64,000 bases of DNA from Ponticaulis sp. (GTDB lineage Bacteria > Pseudomonadota > Alphaproteobacteria > Caulobacterales > Hyphomonadaceae): positions 248,001 through 312,000 of the forward strand of contig PBNO01000015.1 in NCBI GenBank assembly GCA_002723155.1, read 5' to 3'. Both the position numbers and the translations under genes were made by a program. The notes below the pieces were generated by a model. The model was not told the DNA's origin. It was given only the letters and a program-made list of their open reading frames with translations, and made no database searches. Below are positions 34,707 through 44,729 of this stretch, piece by piece (positions within the stretch are counted from its first letter, which is position 1; each line of letters opens with the position of its first letter).

Positions 34707-35291
34707 TCAGAGATCATCTTCAGGACGGGTGATGCCAAACAGGCGATGATCCTGCCAGGCGCCATTAATGCGCAGATACTTTTCTGCATACCCTTCTTCG
34801 CGAAAACCGGCATTCAGGAGAACCCGGGCAGACGCTTCATTATCCGGAATACAGCCTGCTTCGATACGATGAAGGTTGAAATCATAAAAGGCAAACCGAA
34901 CCATGCGTTCCACGGCCCGCGTCATACGCCCCTGCCCGCCCCAGCGTTCGCTCATCCAATATCCGAGCGTGCCCATCTGCGCGACACGGCGACGGACATT
35001 GGAGAGATTGATACCGCCAATCACTTCGCCTTCATCTTTATGGATCAGGAACATCACCGCACCGCTCTGATAGCGGAACGCACGGCGCGCATCACGCACC
35101 ATCATACGATACCGATCCTCATCGAGCGCATCTTCCGCCCAGACAGGCTCATAGGGCTGCAGGAAGGCATGATTATCTGCGCGTGCACGGCGCCAGTTCA
35201 GATAATCACCTCGCGACGCAAGACGCAGCAGAAAGTCTGCACCCTCAACCTCGAGCTCTATGACATCATCGCTGAACAGGCGCCCCAGCAT
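34707..35291 (-). CDS. GNAT N-acetyltransferase, RimJ-like
   Basis: A 194-residue GNAT-fold acetyltransferase. The pattern DYLNWRRARADNHAFLQPYE, GEVIGGINLSNVRRR, GTLGYWMSERWGGQGRMTRA and then FNLHRIEAGCIPDNEASARV matches the RimJ/RimL family, which acetylates protein N-termini (S5 for RimJ). The acetyl-CoA loop is GGQGRMT. It lies 12 bases after thrC on the same strand, and 26 bases ahead of the EAL gene, so they may be co-transcribed. Confidence 0.88.
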   Translation of the reverse strand: MLGRLFSDDVIELEVEGADFLLRLASRGDYLNWRRARADNHAFLQPYEPVWAEDALDEDRYRMMVRDARRAFRYQSGAVMFLIHKDEGEVIGGINLSNVRRRVAQMGTLGYWMSERWGGQGRMTRAVERMVRFAFYDFNLHRIEAGCIPDNEASARVLLNAGFREEGYAEKYLRINGAWQDHRLFGITRPEDDL

Positions 35292-35303
35292 GAAACGCCG
35301 CGC

Positions 35304-36689
35304 TTAGCGCGCCTCGCCTACACGCTCGCGGATATATTCGCGAACCTTGCCGAGATCGGCTTCCAGGCGGTCAAACTCTTCATCGCGTGCAAGGAATGAT
35401 TCGCTCCGCTCCGGCAGAGGCGGCGTCTTGCCCGTGACCTCGGAAACCGTCTCAGGGAATTTCGCGGCATGTGCCGTTGAGAGAATGACATCAACGCAGT
35501 CGGTTGGAACTTCCCGCGCAGACGCCGAGCCGACCGCGGTGTGCGGACATTGCAGCGTGCCTGTCTCATCATAGAGGCGGTTCATCTCGCGCGCAGTGAC
35601 ATCGTCATCAATGCTGACAGCTTTTACGCCAACACATTTCAGAGCGCCCTTGGACTGGTCGTCCAGCTCAGCCTCGCCTGACTGGGTGAAGCTGTCATAG
35701 AAGTTTTTCAGTTTGGACGGGTCACGGCCCATGACTTCAAACAACAGGCGCTCCGCATTTGACGGAAGCGCAATGTCCATTGCCGGGCTGTGCGTTGCAA
35801 TTGCAGAGCGTTTGGACAGGCTACCCGTTTCCATAAGGTCAACCATAGTGCGGTTGGCGTTCACAGCTGAAACCAGCTCAAGACCATTCAGCATGCCGCA
35901 GCGCGCCGCTACATAGGCCGCCAGAGCGTCACCGAAGTTGCCGGTAGGCACTACGAAGCGCAGCTTGCGATCCGCGCCCAGCGCGCCCTGAGCCGCTGCA
36001 AAATAGACAGACTGGGCCGCAATACGGGTCCAGTTGATGGAGTTCACGCCAGACAGGCTCACTTCATCGCGGAAGGCTGTGTCGCCAAACAGAGATTTCA
36101 CAATGGCCTGACAGCCATCAAAGTCGCCATCGAGCGCAAGGTTATGCACGTTCGATGCGCCGGTCGACGTCATGAAGCGACGCTGGATCGGCGAGATACG
36201 GCCAAATGGGTGAAGAATGAAAACGTCGACAGATTTCAGGCCAGCAAAGGCTGCTGCGGCTGCGCCGCCTGTGTCGCCGGATGTCGCGCACAGAACGGTC
36301 AGGCGCTCACCGCGCTCTGCCAGAAGGTGATCGTAGATTTGTGCGATGATCTGCATCGCCACGTCTTTGAACGCCAGCGTCGGGCCATGGTGCAGCTCAA
36401 GAAGCCAGCGATCCGGTCCGACCTGATTGAGCGGCGTAACCGACTGGTGCGCAAAGCTTGAGTAAGCCTTCTCAACGAGGCCCGCCATGACGTCCGGCGC
36501 GATAGAGCCCGCAGAGAATGCGGAAAGAATACGTGTCGCCAGTTCGAAATAGCTTTCGCCCGGTTTCGCCGGTGCGAGCTTTGGATATTCAACCGGCGTG
36601 TAGAGACCACCATCCGGTGCCAGGCCGGAGAGGCAGGCATCTGCAAAACTTACGGGGCCACTTCCACCACGGGTCGAGACGTATTCCAT
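35304..36689 (-). CDS. thrC: Threonine synthase
   Basis: A PLP enzyme turning O-phosphohomoserine into threonine. The 461-residue protein starts MEYVSTRGG and has FELATRILSAF, the PLP lysine in LHHGPTLAFKDVAMQ, and ATSGDTGGAAAAAFAG, all typical of the long proteobacterial form. A GTG (36692) and an ATG (36689) are adjacent; AAGGA upstream suits the ATG. It follows surf1 by about 36 bases, the usual alphaproteobacterial neighbourhood at the end of the oxidase cluster. The matching homoserine kinase is at 13477. Confidence 0.96.
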   Translation of the reverse strand: MEYVSTRGGSGPVSFADACLSGLAPDGGLYTPVEYPKLAPAKPGESYFELATRILSAFSAGSIAPDVMAGLVEKAYSSFAHQSVTPLNQVGPDRWLLELHHGPTLAFKDVAMQIIAQIYDHLLAERGERLTVLCATSGDTGGAAAAAFAGLKSVDVFILHPFGRISPIQRRFMTSTGASNVHNLALDGDFDGCQAIVKSLFGDTAFRDEVSLSGVNSINWTRIAAQSVYFAAAQGALGADRKLRFVVPTGNFGDALAAYVAARCGMLNGLELVSAVNANRTMVDLMETGSLSKRSAIATHSPAMDIALPSNAERLLFEVMGRDPSKLKNFYDSFTQSGEAELDDQSKGALKCVGVKAVSIDDDVTAREMNRLYDETGTLQCPHTAVGSASAREVPTDCVDVILSTAHAAKFPETVSEVTGKTPPLPERSESFLARDEEFDRLEADLGKVREYIRERVGEAR

Positions 36690-36728
36690 CACTCGCTTCC
36701 TTCTTTCGCGAAGCCTGTTTATGCCGAT

Positions 36729-37445
36729 CTAGCTGAAACGCAACCGGCCACGCGCCATATGCAGCGCGATATAGACGCCAATCATACCCAGCGCGAGACC
36801 AAACCATGTCAGCGCATAGCCGAGGTGACGCGCCGGCGGCAGATTATCCAGATTAGCGATGCTCACATAAGGGTTCGGAATGCGTCGGTTGACGATCTCA
36901 TCATTGGTCAGTGCAAACTGGATAATCGTCTCAGGTTCGAAGAAACGGGCGTCTTCCGCACCGCTTAGCTCAAGATGCTGTGCGAGCGTTACCGCCTCGC
37001 CTGCATACCACATGTCGCGCTCAGGAATGTCCTCTGGCGTCAGCATGGTACGACGACCATCCGGCACTTCTCTGTAGCGGCCAGAGATCTCAACCTGCGC
37101 AACTCGCGTTGCGAGCCGTTCTGAGGGCTCGGTACCGCTGATCAGGCCAAGATCAACGAACAATGGCGCGTCAGAGCAGACCTCCTCACCCGCTTCATCG
37201 GTCAGACAACCCGTCATCGCCTGGAACACGCGCCATACGGCGCTGCCATCATATGTGGAATAGATAAACTGAGGCGGCACGTCCAAAGGCGTCACAGTGA
37301 GCGCGAAGGTCTCACTCAGGCCGATACCCTGTTCAGCATTCTGTTTTTCGCCATAGCGCTGCCATTGCCAGCTGCCGAGATAGACCAGCACCGCAAGCGC
37401 CGGGATCAACAAAAGGCTCATAATAGGCATAGGACGAAAGGTCAT
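36729..37445 (-). CDS. surf1: SURF1 family cytochrome oxidase assembly protein
   Basis: A 238-residue inner-membrane protein with one helix near each end (MSLLLIPALAVLVYLGSWQW and LGYALTWFGLALGMIGVYIA) around a periplasmic domain, the SURF1 topology. LGSWQWQRYGEKQ and RRIPNPYVSIANLDNLPPAR-like residues near the C-terminus are family-typical, with HLGYALTWFGLA at the end. It assists haem a insertion in oxidase subunit I. It sits between ctaE and thrC, separated from ctaE by a strong hairpin. Confidence 0.9.
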   Translation of the reverse strand: MTFRPMPIMSLLLIPALAVLVYLGSWQWQRYGEKQNAEQGIGLSETFALTVTPLDVPPQFIYSTYDGSAVWRVFQAMTGCLTDEAGEEVCSDAPLFVDLGLISGTEPSERLATRVAQVEISGRYREVPDGRRTMLTPEDIPERDMWYAGEAVTLAQHLELSGAEDARFFEPETIIQFALTNDEIVNRRIPNPYVSIANLDNLPPARHLGYALTWFGLALGMIGVYIALHMARGRLRFS

Positions 37446-37483
37446 ACGTAAAACTCGCTAATCGGGAGGCTATCACCGGATGT

Positions 37484-37514
37484 GAAAAAGGCCTGTCATG
37501 TGACAGGCCTTTTC
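37484..37514 (-). terminator. Terminator after ctaE
   Basis: A long stem GAAAAGGCCTGTCA / TGACAGGCCTTTTC with a 2-base core loop stands 24 bases past the ctaE stop. The T-run on the minus strand makes it a terminator of the oxidase operon, with likely read-through or a separate promoter for surf1. Confidence 0.85.
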
Positions 37515-37537
37515 ATAATCGAAGTCTTCAGGCTGGC

Positions 37538-38458
37538 CTAGTGGCCGAGAACCAGCTTCGGCGTCACGTAAACGAACGCGAAGAGGAAGAGCCAGACCAC
37601 GTCGACGAAGTGCCAGTACCATGCCGCCGCTTCGAAGCCGATGTGTTTCTTCGCAGACATGCCGCCGCCAAGGATGCGGAGCAGGCAGACGAACAGGAAG
37701 ATCGTACCGATGATCACGTGTGCGCCGTGGAAGCCTGTCGCCATGAAGAAGGATGCACCGTAGAGCGAACCGCTGAATGAGAAGCCAGCAGTAGAGTACT
37801 CATACGCCTGCAGCAGGCTGAAGATGAAGCCGAGCAGAACCGTGATCACGAGGCCGTTGCGTGTACCTTCACGGTCGCCATGCTGGATCGCGTGGTGCGC
37901 CCAGGTCACAGTCGTACCAGACAGAAGTAGGATCAGCGTGTTGATCAGCGGAAGGTGGAACGGGTCGAATGTCTCAACACCTGGAGGCGGCCAGTTCGCC
38001 CATGCAGAGAGGTTCTCGTAAAGCGGGTTCGCAGAGTCCCACGTGCCGCCAGCGCGCGCGCCGTGGAAAATCGCGAGTTCGAAGAAAGACCAGAACCATG
38101 CGACGAAGAACATGACTTCGGACGCGATGAACAGGATCATGCCATACCGCAGGCCGATCTGAACAACCGGTGTGTGATCGCCAGCGCGGCTTTCCTTGAT
38201 AACGTCGCCCCACCAGCCAAACATGACCCATGCGATGATCAGGAAACCAAGCAGCATGATCCAGAGTTTGCCTTCAGTGAAGAAGGTGTTTCCGAGATAA
38301 CCAAAAAGGCTGATCTCGTCGCCGGTAACTTCAGAAGCGAGGCCTTTCATGAAGACCACTGCACCGATTGCGAGAACAAAAAGGCCAATAGAGGCCAGAA
38401 GCGGCCATGGTGATGGATTGACCAGGTGATAATCGTGTTTGACTTCGGCGTGCGCCAT
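37538..38458 (-). CDS. ctaE: Cytochrome c oxidase subunit III
   Basis: Subunit III of the aa3-type oxidase, a 306-residue membrane protein with seven predicted helices. [22 protein letters not shown] residues at the start ([17 protein letters not shown]), [58 protein letters not shown] and [20 protein letters not shown] are the family signatures, including the Glu that faces subunit I. AGGGGA precedes the ATG. It is downstream of ctaG in the usual order. Confidence 0.97.
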   Translation of the reverse strand: MAHAEVKHDYHLVNPSPWPLLASIGLFVLAIGAVVFMKGLASEVTGDEISLFGYLGNTFFTEGKLWIMLLGFLIIAWVMFGWWGDVIKESRAGDHTPVVQIGLRYGMILFIASEVMFFVAWFWSFFELAIFHGARAGGTWDSANPLYENLSAWANWPPPGVETFDPFHLPLINTLILLLSGTTVTWAHHAIQHGDREGTRNGLVITVLLGFIFSLLQAYEYSTAGFSFSGSLYGASFFMATGFHGAHVIIGTIFLFVCLLRILGGGMSAKKHIGFEAAAWYWHFVDVVWLFLFAFVYVTPKLVLGH

Positions 38459-38504
38459 GGAATTCCCCTGCAGCTGTTCGCACGTTCGCGTTTTGAATTA
38501 CGTG

Positions 38505-39065
38505 TTAGTGTTCTGAAACCAAATCGCCAAGAGATGCAAGCGATTCATTGCCATCATCTGCCCGATAAAAGGTGTAAGACAGCGTAATTGTTCTCACATC
38601 GTCCAGCTGAGGCTCTTCATCGATAAGCGGATTGATGAAAAAGATCACTGGAAGCGTAATCGTTTCGCCCGGCTGATAGACTTGCTCGTCATAGCAGAAG
38701 CATTCGAGCTTGGTGAAATACGGACCAGCCTTGTGCGGCGTCACATTATAGCTCGCCATCGCACGGACAGGCACGTCAGATGTATTGGTCAGTTCAAACT
38801 GGATGAGCTCGGTCGCGCCGACATTCAGCGTCGTCATGCGGTCAACCGGCCGGAACTCGAACGGTACGTCAGCGACGTTCGCATCAAGACGCACAGTGAT
38901 CTGGCGATCCAGAATATCGTCAGGGCGCTCTGTGGCATCCTGCGTGGTGCCGCCAAAGCCCGTTACTTTGCAGAATGTGTCATAGAGCGGCTTGGACGCA
39001 AATGCGAGGCCGAGCATGGCCACAGCAACGCCTGCAATAGATGCTCCGAGCATATTCTTATTCAC
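38505..39065 (-). CDS. ctaG: Cytochrome c oxidase assembly protein CtaG (Cox11)
   Basis: Copper chaperone that loads CuB of subunit I. The protein of about 186 residues has one N-terminal helix (MLGASIAGVAVAMLGLAFAS), then PLYDTFCKVTGFGGTTQ with the conserved Cys, and the copper-binding CFCYDEQVYQPGE (C-x-C). MPVIFFINP-like text (LPVIFFINP) is typical of the end. I use the GTG at 39065, which has GGAG seven bases upstream and overlaps the end of the preceding small gene by 8 bases; the open frame to 39179 runs antisense-like through that gene. Confidence 0.95.
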   Translation of the reverse strand: MNKNMLGASIAGVAVAMLGLAFASKPLYDTFCKVTGFGGTTQDATERPDDILDRQITVRLDANVADVPFEFRPVDRMTTLNVGATELIQFELTNTSDVPVRAMASYNVTPHKAGPYFTKLECFCYDEQVYQPGETITLPVIFFINPLIDEEPQLDDVRTITLSYTFYRADDGNESLASLGDLVSEH

Positions 39066-39324
39066 TGGTTGTCTCCTCCGCTGGTTCCATTCCGGGCGGA
39101 GGTCCCTCGCCTGCTTCAACTGGCGCTTCATCCAGCTGCCAGCCTGCTGTTTCTTCCTGCCAGTCCTGTGGACGAGCAATGCCGCCCTGCAGCTTCACAA
39201 CGGAAATTCCGAAAATGAGCAGCATGAAGGCAATTAGAATGATCGCGAGCGCGGTGTTGCGTTTCTTACGCGCATTCACCTCTGCTGCTGTCAGCGGGCG
39301 TTGGTATTGATTAAATTCGTTCAA
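39058..39324 (-). CDS. coxF: CoxF-like small membrane protein
   Basis: An 88-residue protein with one membrane helix (NTALAIILIAFMLLIFGISV), an N-terminal cytoplasmic basic part (EVNARKKR) and an acidic, Pro-rich periplasmic tail. Position, length and the RNxALAxxL-like helix match the small CoxF-type protein found between ctaB and ctaG in alphaproteobacteria. Its function is uncertain; a role in oxidase assembly is suggested by conservation of place. It starts 2 bases after ctaB and its end overlaps the ctaG start. Confidence 0.75.
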   Translation of the reverse strand: MNEFNQYQRPLTAAEVNARKKRNTALAIILIAFMLLIFGISVVKLQGGIARPQDWQEETAGWQLDEAPVEAGEGPPPGMEPAEETTSE

Positions 39325-39326
39325 GG

Positions 39327-40286
39327 TCAGACTCCGGCCCAGATCGCAAGATTTGGTGAGGAGAAATATAGACCGAATCCGTGCTCAACAATGAGTGCGC
39401 CAAATAGTAGCGCCAGATAGAGGATAGAAAACGCAAACATGCCGAGGGCGAGCTTGCGGTCTTTCGCTTCCATATCGAGGTCACCAGCTTTCGAAGCAAA
39501 CACTTTGAGAGCGAAGCCGAGGAAGACAACACCACCAACGGCTGCGATCGCTGTGTAGATGTATCCACCCGTACCGAATGCCGTAGGCAGCAGCGTGACT
39601 GGCAGAAGCAGAATTGTGTAAATCAGGATCTGAAGACGTGTGTTGGACGCGCCCTTCACAACAGGCAGCATAGGCACACCGGCCTTCTCATAATCCTTGT
39701 TCGCAACAAGAGAGAGCGCCCAGAAGTGCGGCGGCGTCCACATAAAGGTGATCAGGAACAGCGCCCATGCTTCCACTGGCATTGTGCCCGTTACCGCAGC
39801 CCAGCCGATAACCGGAGGGAATGCGCCCGCAGCACCGCCAATCACAATGTTCTGGTGCGTCGAACGCTTCAGCCACATCGTGTAGATTACGCCATAGAAG
39901 AAAATCGAGAATGCGAGCAGTGCGCCGGCCTGCCAGTTGGTCGCCAGCGTCATGATGATCACAGACATGATCGACATGAAGATACCAAGCGACAGCGCAT
40001 CGCTGGCCTGCACGCGGCCTGCAGGAAGCGGGCGTGTGCTCGTGCGCGTCATCACCGAATCAATGTCGGCGTCATACCACATATTGATCGCACCAGCTGC
40101 CCCGGAGCCCAGCGCAACAGCCAGAAGTGCCGCCGCGCCAGTCAGCCAGTGAATGCCGGATGGCGCTGCCACCAGACCAGCCGCAGCCGTGAAGACCACG
40201 AGCATCATAATGCGCGGCTTCATAAGCTCGAAATAATCGCGGACGGACGCCGCTGATGTGGTCGCGTTCATAGTCTGGTCTGTCAT
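39327..40286 (-). CDS. ctaB: Protoheme IX farnesyltransferase (haem O synthase)
   Basis: Adds a farnesyl group to haem b, the first step to haem a. The 319-residue membrane protein of the UbiA family has YFELMKPRIMMLVVFTAAAG at the start, the Asp-rich NMWYDADIDSVMTRTSTRPL (N-x-x-x-D-x-x-x-D), NWQAGALLAF, YTMWLKRSTHQNIVIGGAAG and WTPPHFWALSLV, all Cox10/CtaB hallmarks. Neither ATG (40286 or 40271) has a strong ribosome site. It is followed 2 bases later by coxF. Confidence 0.97.
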   Translation of the reverse strand: MTDQTMNATTSAASVRDYFELMKPRIMMLVVFTAAAGLVAAPSGIHWLTGAAALLAVALGSGAAGAINMWYDADIDSVMTRTSTRPLPAGRVQASDALSLGIFMSIMSVIIMTLATNWQAGALLAFSIFFYGVIYTMWLKRSTHQNIVIGGAAGAFPPVIGWAAVTGTMPVEAWALFLITFMWTPPHFWALSLVANKDYEKAGVPMLPVVKGASNTRLQILIYTILLLPVTLLPTAFGTGGYIYTAIAAVGGVVFLGFALKVFASKAGDLDMEAKDRKLALGMFAFSILYLALLFGALIVEHGFGLYFSSPNLAIWAGV

Positions 40287-40304
40287 GTGTCGGTTCTGAT
40301 CAGC

Positions 40305-41138
40305 TTATCTGGTTCTACGCACCAGCGCGAGTACAGCTAGTGCGGCGAGTATGACAATCGAGCCGATGATGCAATACATCCCAAAGCCCGAGATGCGGTT
40401 CCATACTTCGAATTGCCCCTGATAGTCCATATCGAACAGGCCGGAAGCTGACATATGTGACAATCCTGTCGGTGCGAACATCAAAACCAGACCCGCCATA
40501 TAGGCCAGCCATTGCAGGAAAGACAGGAAACCATTCGGTTTCCGCCCGAGCGCTGCCAGCCCCCAATACACAATGGCAATGCCGAGCCAGCCGAGGGTCA
40601 TCAGCGCTGGGAACTGATACTGAGCGAGGGCAAAACTTGTCTCGCCTATCGCCGGATCAACCGAGGTCGCCCGCGAACCGAGCAGAACAAGCCCGCTCAA
40701 GGCAAGCAGACTGATCACCAGACCTTCAAGCGCCAGACGTGAGCCCAGGTTCGGAGACAGCGCCGCGCGAAACTTTGAAAATCCGAAGATAAAAAGGCAG
40801 GCAACCGCAATCGAGCCGAAGATGATGAAGTTCGGGTCAACCGAGAACGGCATGTCTGAAATCCGAATCGGCCCGTCAGCGGATACGCCAACACCCTCTT
40901 CGAAATTCTGCTGGGATGTCTTGAAAAAGGACACAAGGCCCGCGCCCGCGACAATGACAACGAGCCAAAGAACAGACAGGGCGAGGAACTGCTTTGCAAA
41001 GATGAAACGGAACGTCGCGATCAGCACGGCCATAGCAATCAGGCCGATAATGATGAGCGGCGGATAGAACTCAGGTTGGCTGAACATCCAGGTGATATGT
41101 TGCACCCAGTCGCCATTCTCCGGATTGAACAAGTCCAT
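40305..41138 (-). CDS. Unknown polytopic membrane protein in the oxidase cluster
   Basis: A protein of about 277 residues with seven or eight hydrophobic segments (PLIIIGLIAMAVLIATFRFI; FLALSVLWLVVIVAGAGLV; FGSIAVACLFIFGF; LALEGLVISLLALSGLVLLG; LMTLGWLGIAIVYWGLAALG; IIGSIVILAALAVLALV). There is no haem- or copper-binding cluster and no known motif. I chose the ATG at 41138, with AAGGTG six bases upstream; the frame opens at 41186. It lies between the ctaD terminator and ctaB, 18 bases before ctaB, so it is probably the first gene of the assembly transcript. I do not recognise a family. Confidence 0.75.
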   Translation of the reverse strand: MDLFNPENGDWVQHITWMFSQPEFYPPLIIIGLIAMAVLIATFRFIFAKQFLALSVLWLVVIVAGAGLVSFFKTSQQNFEEGVGVSADGPIRISDMPFSVDPNFIIFGSIAVACLFIFGFSKFRAALSPNLGSRLALEGLVISLLALSGLVLLGSRATSVDPAIGETSFALAQYQFPALMTLGWLGIAIVYWGLAALGRKPNGFLSFLQWLAYMAGLVLMFAPTGLSHMSASGLFDMDYQGQFEVWNRISGFGMYCIIGSIVILAALAVLALVRRTR

Positions 41139-41230
41139 TCGGGACACCTTTTCGAAGATTACGCGCGAAAACACGTTCCTAGGCACATTCTATGCCAGTT
41201 CGCCATCTTATCCGATCCGAACATTACCGC

Positions 41231-41260
41231 AAAAAAAATCGGGCCCGCCTGGGCCCGATT
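41231..41260 (-). terminator. Terminator after ctaD
   Basis: A 10-bp stem AATCGGGCCC / GGGCCCGATT with loop GCCT is followed on the minus strand by a run of T. It lies 25 bases past the ctaD stop and separates the structural genes from the assembly genes. Confidence 0.92.
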
Positions 41261-41284
41261 TCTGATTTCGTCTTTCCAGACAAC

Positions 41285-42970
<1,686 letters not shown>

Positions 42971-42978
42971 CTAACCTA

Positions 42979-43854
42979 TTACTGAACCGAAGCGAGCTGA
43001 ACAGGAGACTCGTTGGTGATCTCTGCCAGATACTGGCGAGCGTCCTCAACGCTGTTACCTGTTACACGCTCAAGCCACGCTTCGTATTGCGCTTGAGTGA
43101 CGACGCGGATTTCGATCGGCATGAATGCGTGATCTTTACCGCAAAGCTCTGAACACTGACCGTAGAATGTGCCGGTCTCGTTTGCGAGGAACCAGAGTTC
43201 GTTCAGACGGCCAGGAACCGCGTCTGTTTTGATACCGAAAGCTGGAACTGCAAATGAGTGGATTACGTCAGAAGCTGCTGTCTGCACACGAACAACCGTA
43301 TCAACCGGAACAACCATTGGCAGGTCGACCGCGAGATTACGTGGTGCATCAGCAGTACCTTCAGGTTCGCCAGGAAGGCCGCGGTGGATCGGGTTGGACA
43401 CGAACTCAACCGGGTAATCGTCAACGATCACGTCAGTGTAGGTGTATGTCCAGTTCCACTGGTTTCCTTGCGCCTTCACGTTCACGACTTCTGCCTCATC
43501 AACGTCAGGGAAGACGTCGCCGAGGTAGAGAAGGCGGAAGCTGAAGAATGCGATGAACAGCAGGATGATCACCGGAACAAGCGTCCAGACAATCTCAATC
43601 ATCGTGTTGTGACTGAATTTGCTTGGAACCTTGTTGGCCTTCGCGTTGTATTTAACAACAACGATGATCAAAAGAGCGAGTACGAAGATCGTCACAGGAA
43701 TGATGATCCACAACAGAATGTTATGGAAACTTGTGATCTCTTCCATGAGTGGTGAGGCGGCAGGCTGGAAGCCCAGCGCGCCATCTACAGGTACACCGTC
43801 CGCCATAGCGGGCAGTGACAACAAACTAAGCAAAGCAACGGCGATCCAGCGCAC
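42979..43854 (-). CDS. ctaC: Cytochrome c oxidase subunit II
   Basis: Subunit II, which takes electrons from cytochrome c through the CuA centre. The 291-residue protein has a cleavable leader (MRWIAVALLSLLSLPAMA), two membrane helices (about 45-65 and 85-110) and a periplasmic cupredoxin domain with the CuA ligands in TFYGQCSELCGKDHAFMPI and the upstream His in DVIHSFAVPAFG. The aromatic patch QWNWTYTYTD is present. The start is a GTG with GGGGAGAA before it. It begins the oxidase operon. No haem-binding CxxCH extension is present, so the electron donor is a separate cytochrome c. Confidence 0.97.
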   Translation of the reverse strand: MRWIAVALLSLLSLPAMADGVPVDGALGFQPAASPLMEEITSFHNILLWIIIPVTIFVLALLIIVVVKYNAKANKVPSKFSHNTMIEIVWTLVPVIILLFIAFFSFRLLYLGDVFPDVDEAEVVNVKAQGNQWNWTYTYTDVIVDDYPVEFVSNPIHRGLPGEPEGTADAPRNLAVDLPMVVPVDTVVRVQTAASDVIHSFAVPAFGIKTDAVPGRLNELWFLANETGTFYGQCSELCGKDHAFMPIEIRVVTQAQYEAWLERVTGNSVEDARQYLAEITNESPVQLASVQ

Positions 43855-44035
43855 GCTCTTCTCCCCTGGCTACAAATCGAAAGTGACTTTCACGGTAGGC
43901 CATAAAGCCTGACAGGCGTTTGCCAAGCCCCAAAATGTCACACTTATTCCAAAAACTGGACTTTTTCGGTATCATTTCCAAATTCATTTGAACACTAGTG
44001 AAATCACGAAACTAGGTCATGAGGAGGAATGAACA

Positions 44036-44602
44036 ATGCGAATTTTGCTGACTACCCTCGCTTTTTCTGCGCTGAGCTTCAGCGCAAATGCTCAGGTCGT
44101 TGTCTACGGATCAGGCCTCGGACGACAATGTTATGAAGCCGCCGAAACAAGTCGCATGACCGCCCGCGCCGCCATCGGCGTGTGCACAAATGCCCTGACT
44201 GAAGGCACAATGACCCGCCAGGACCGCGTCTCTACGCTGGTAAACCGCGGTATTCTCTATATGCGCGAAGGCGAGTTCGAGACCGCAATGGCTGATTATA
44301 ATCAGGCGCTTGAGATGGACCCTGACAATGCCGAAGCCTTTCTGAACATGGGCGCAGCTTATATTTACGAGCAGGATTACGGCCCTGCCATCGAGGTGCT
44401 GGATCGCGCAATCGAGCTGGAAGCCAACCATCTCTGGGCGGCGTACTACAATCGCGGCATCGCTCACGAACAGTCTGGCGACCTGACATCTGGCTATTGG
44501 GATTTTGTGCGGTCGCAGGAATTGAATCCGGACTCTCCACTACCTGCGCGTCAGATTGAGCGCTTCACAGTGGAAGAGCGCCCTGTCGAACCAGACGCCT
44601 GA
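44036..44602 (+). CDS. Periplasmic tetratricopeptide-repeat protein
   Basis: A 188-residue exported protein. The leader MRILLTTLAFSALSFSANAQ ends at an A-x-A site. It is followed by two or three TPR units: DRVSTLVNRGILYMREGEFE TAM..., ALEMDPDNAEAFLNMGAAYI and AIELEANHLWAAYYNRGIAH. These helices make a protein-binding surface; no catalytic motif is seen. AGGAGG before the ATG is a very strong ribosome site. It is divergent from ctaC and stands alone between two regulatory regions. The partner is unknown. Confidence 0.88.
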   Translation: MRILLTTLAFSALSFSANAQVVVYGSGLGRQCYEAAETSRMTARAAIGVCTNALTEGTMTRQDRVSTLVNRGILYMREGEFETAMADYNQALEMDPDNAEAFLNMGAAYIYEQDYGPAIEVLDRAIELEANHLWAAYYNRGIAHEQSGDLTSGYWDFVRSQELNPDSPLPARQIERFTVEERPVEPDA

Positions 44603-44638
44603 TTCGGCGCCCTTCCACCACTTACAGAATACAGCCAG

Positions 44639-44668
44639 AGCGCCGATTCTTATGGATCGGCGCTTTGC
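44639..44668 (+). terminator. Terminator after the TPR gene
   Basis: The stem AGCGCCGAT / ATCGGCGCT with an 8-base loop is followed by TTG. It lies 36 bases past the stop and ends the TPR transcript before tldD. The T-run is short. Confidence 0.65.
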
Positions 44669-44729
44669 ACATCTGCGAAACACTCCTAAGTCTCTATAAG
44701 AACGACCGTACATAAGTAGAAAGCCTTCC

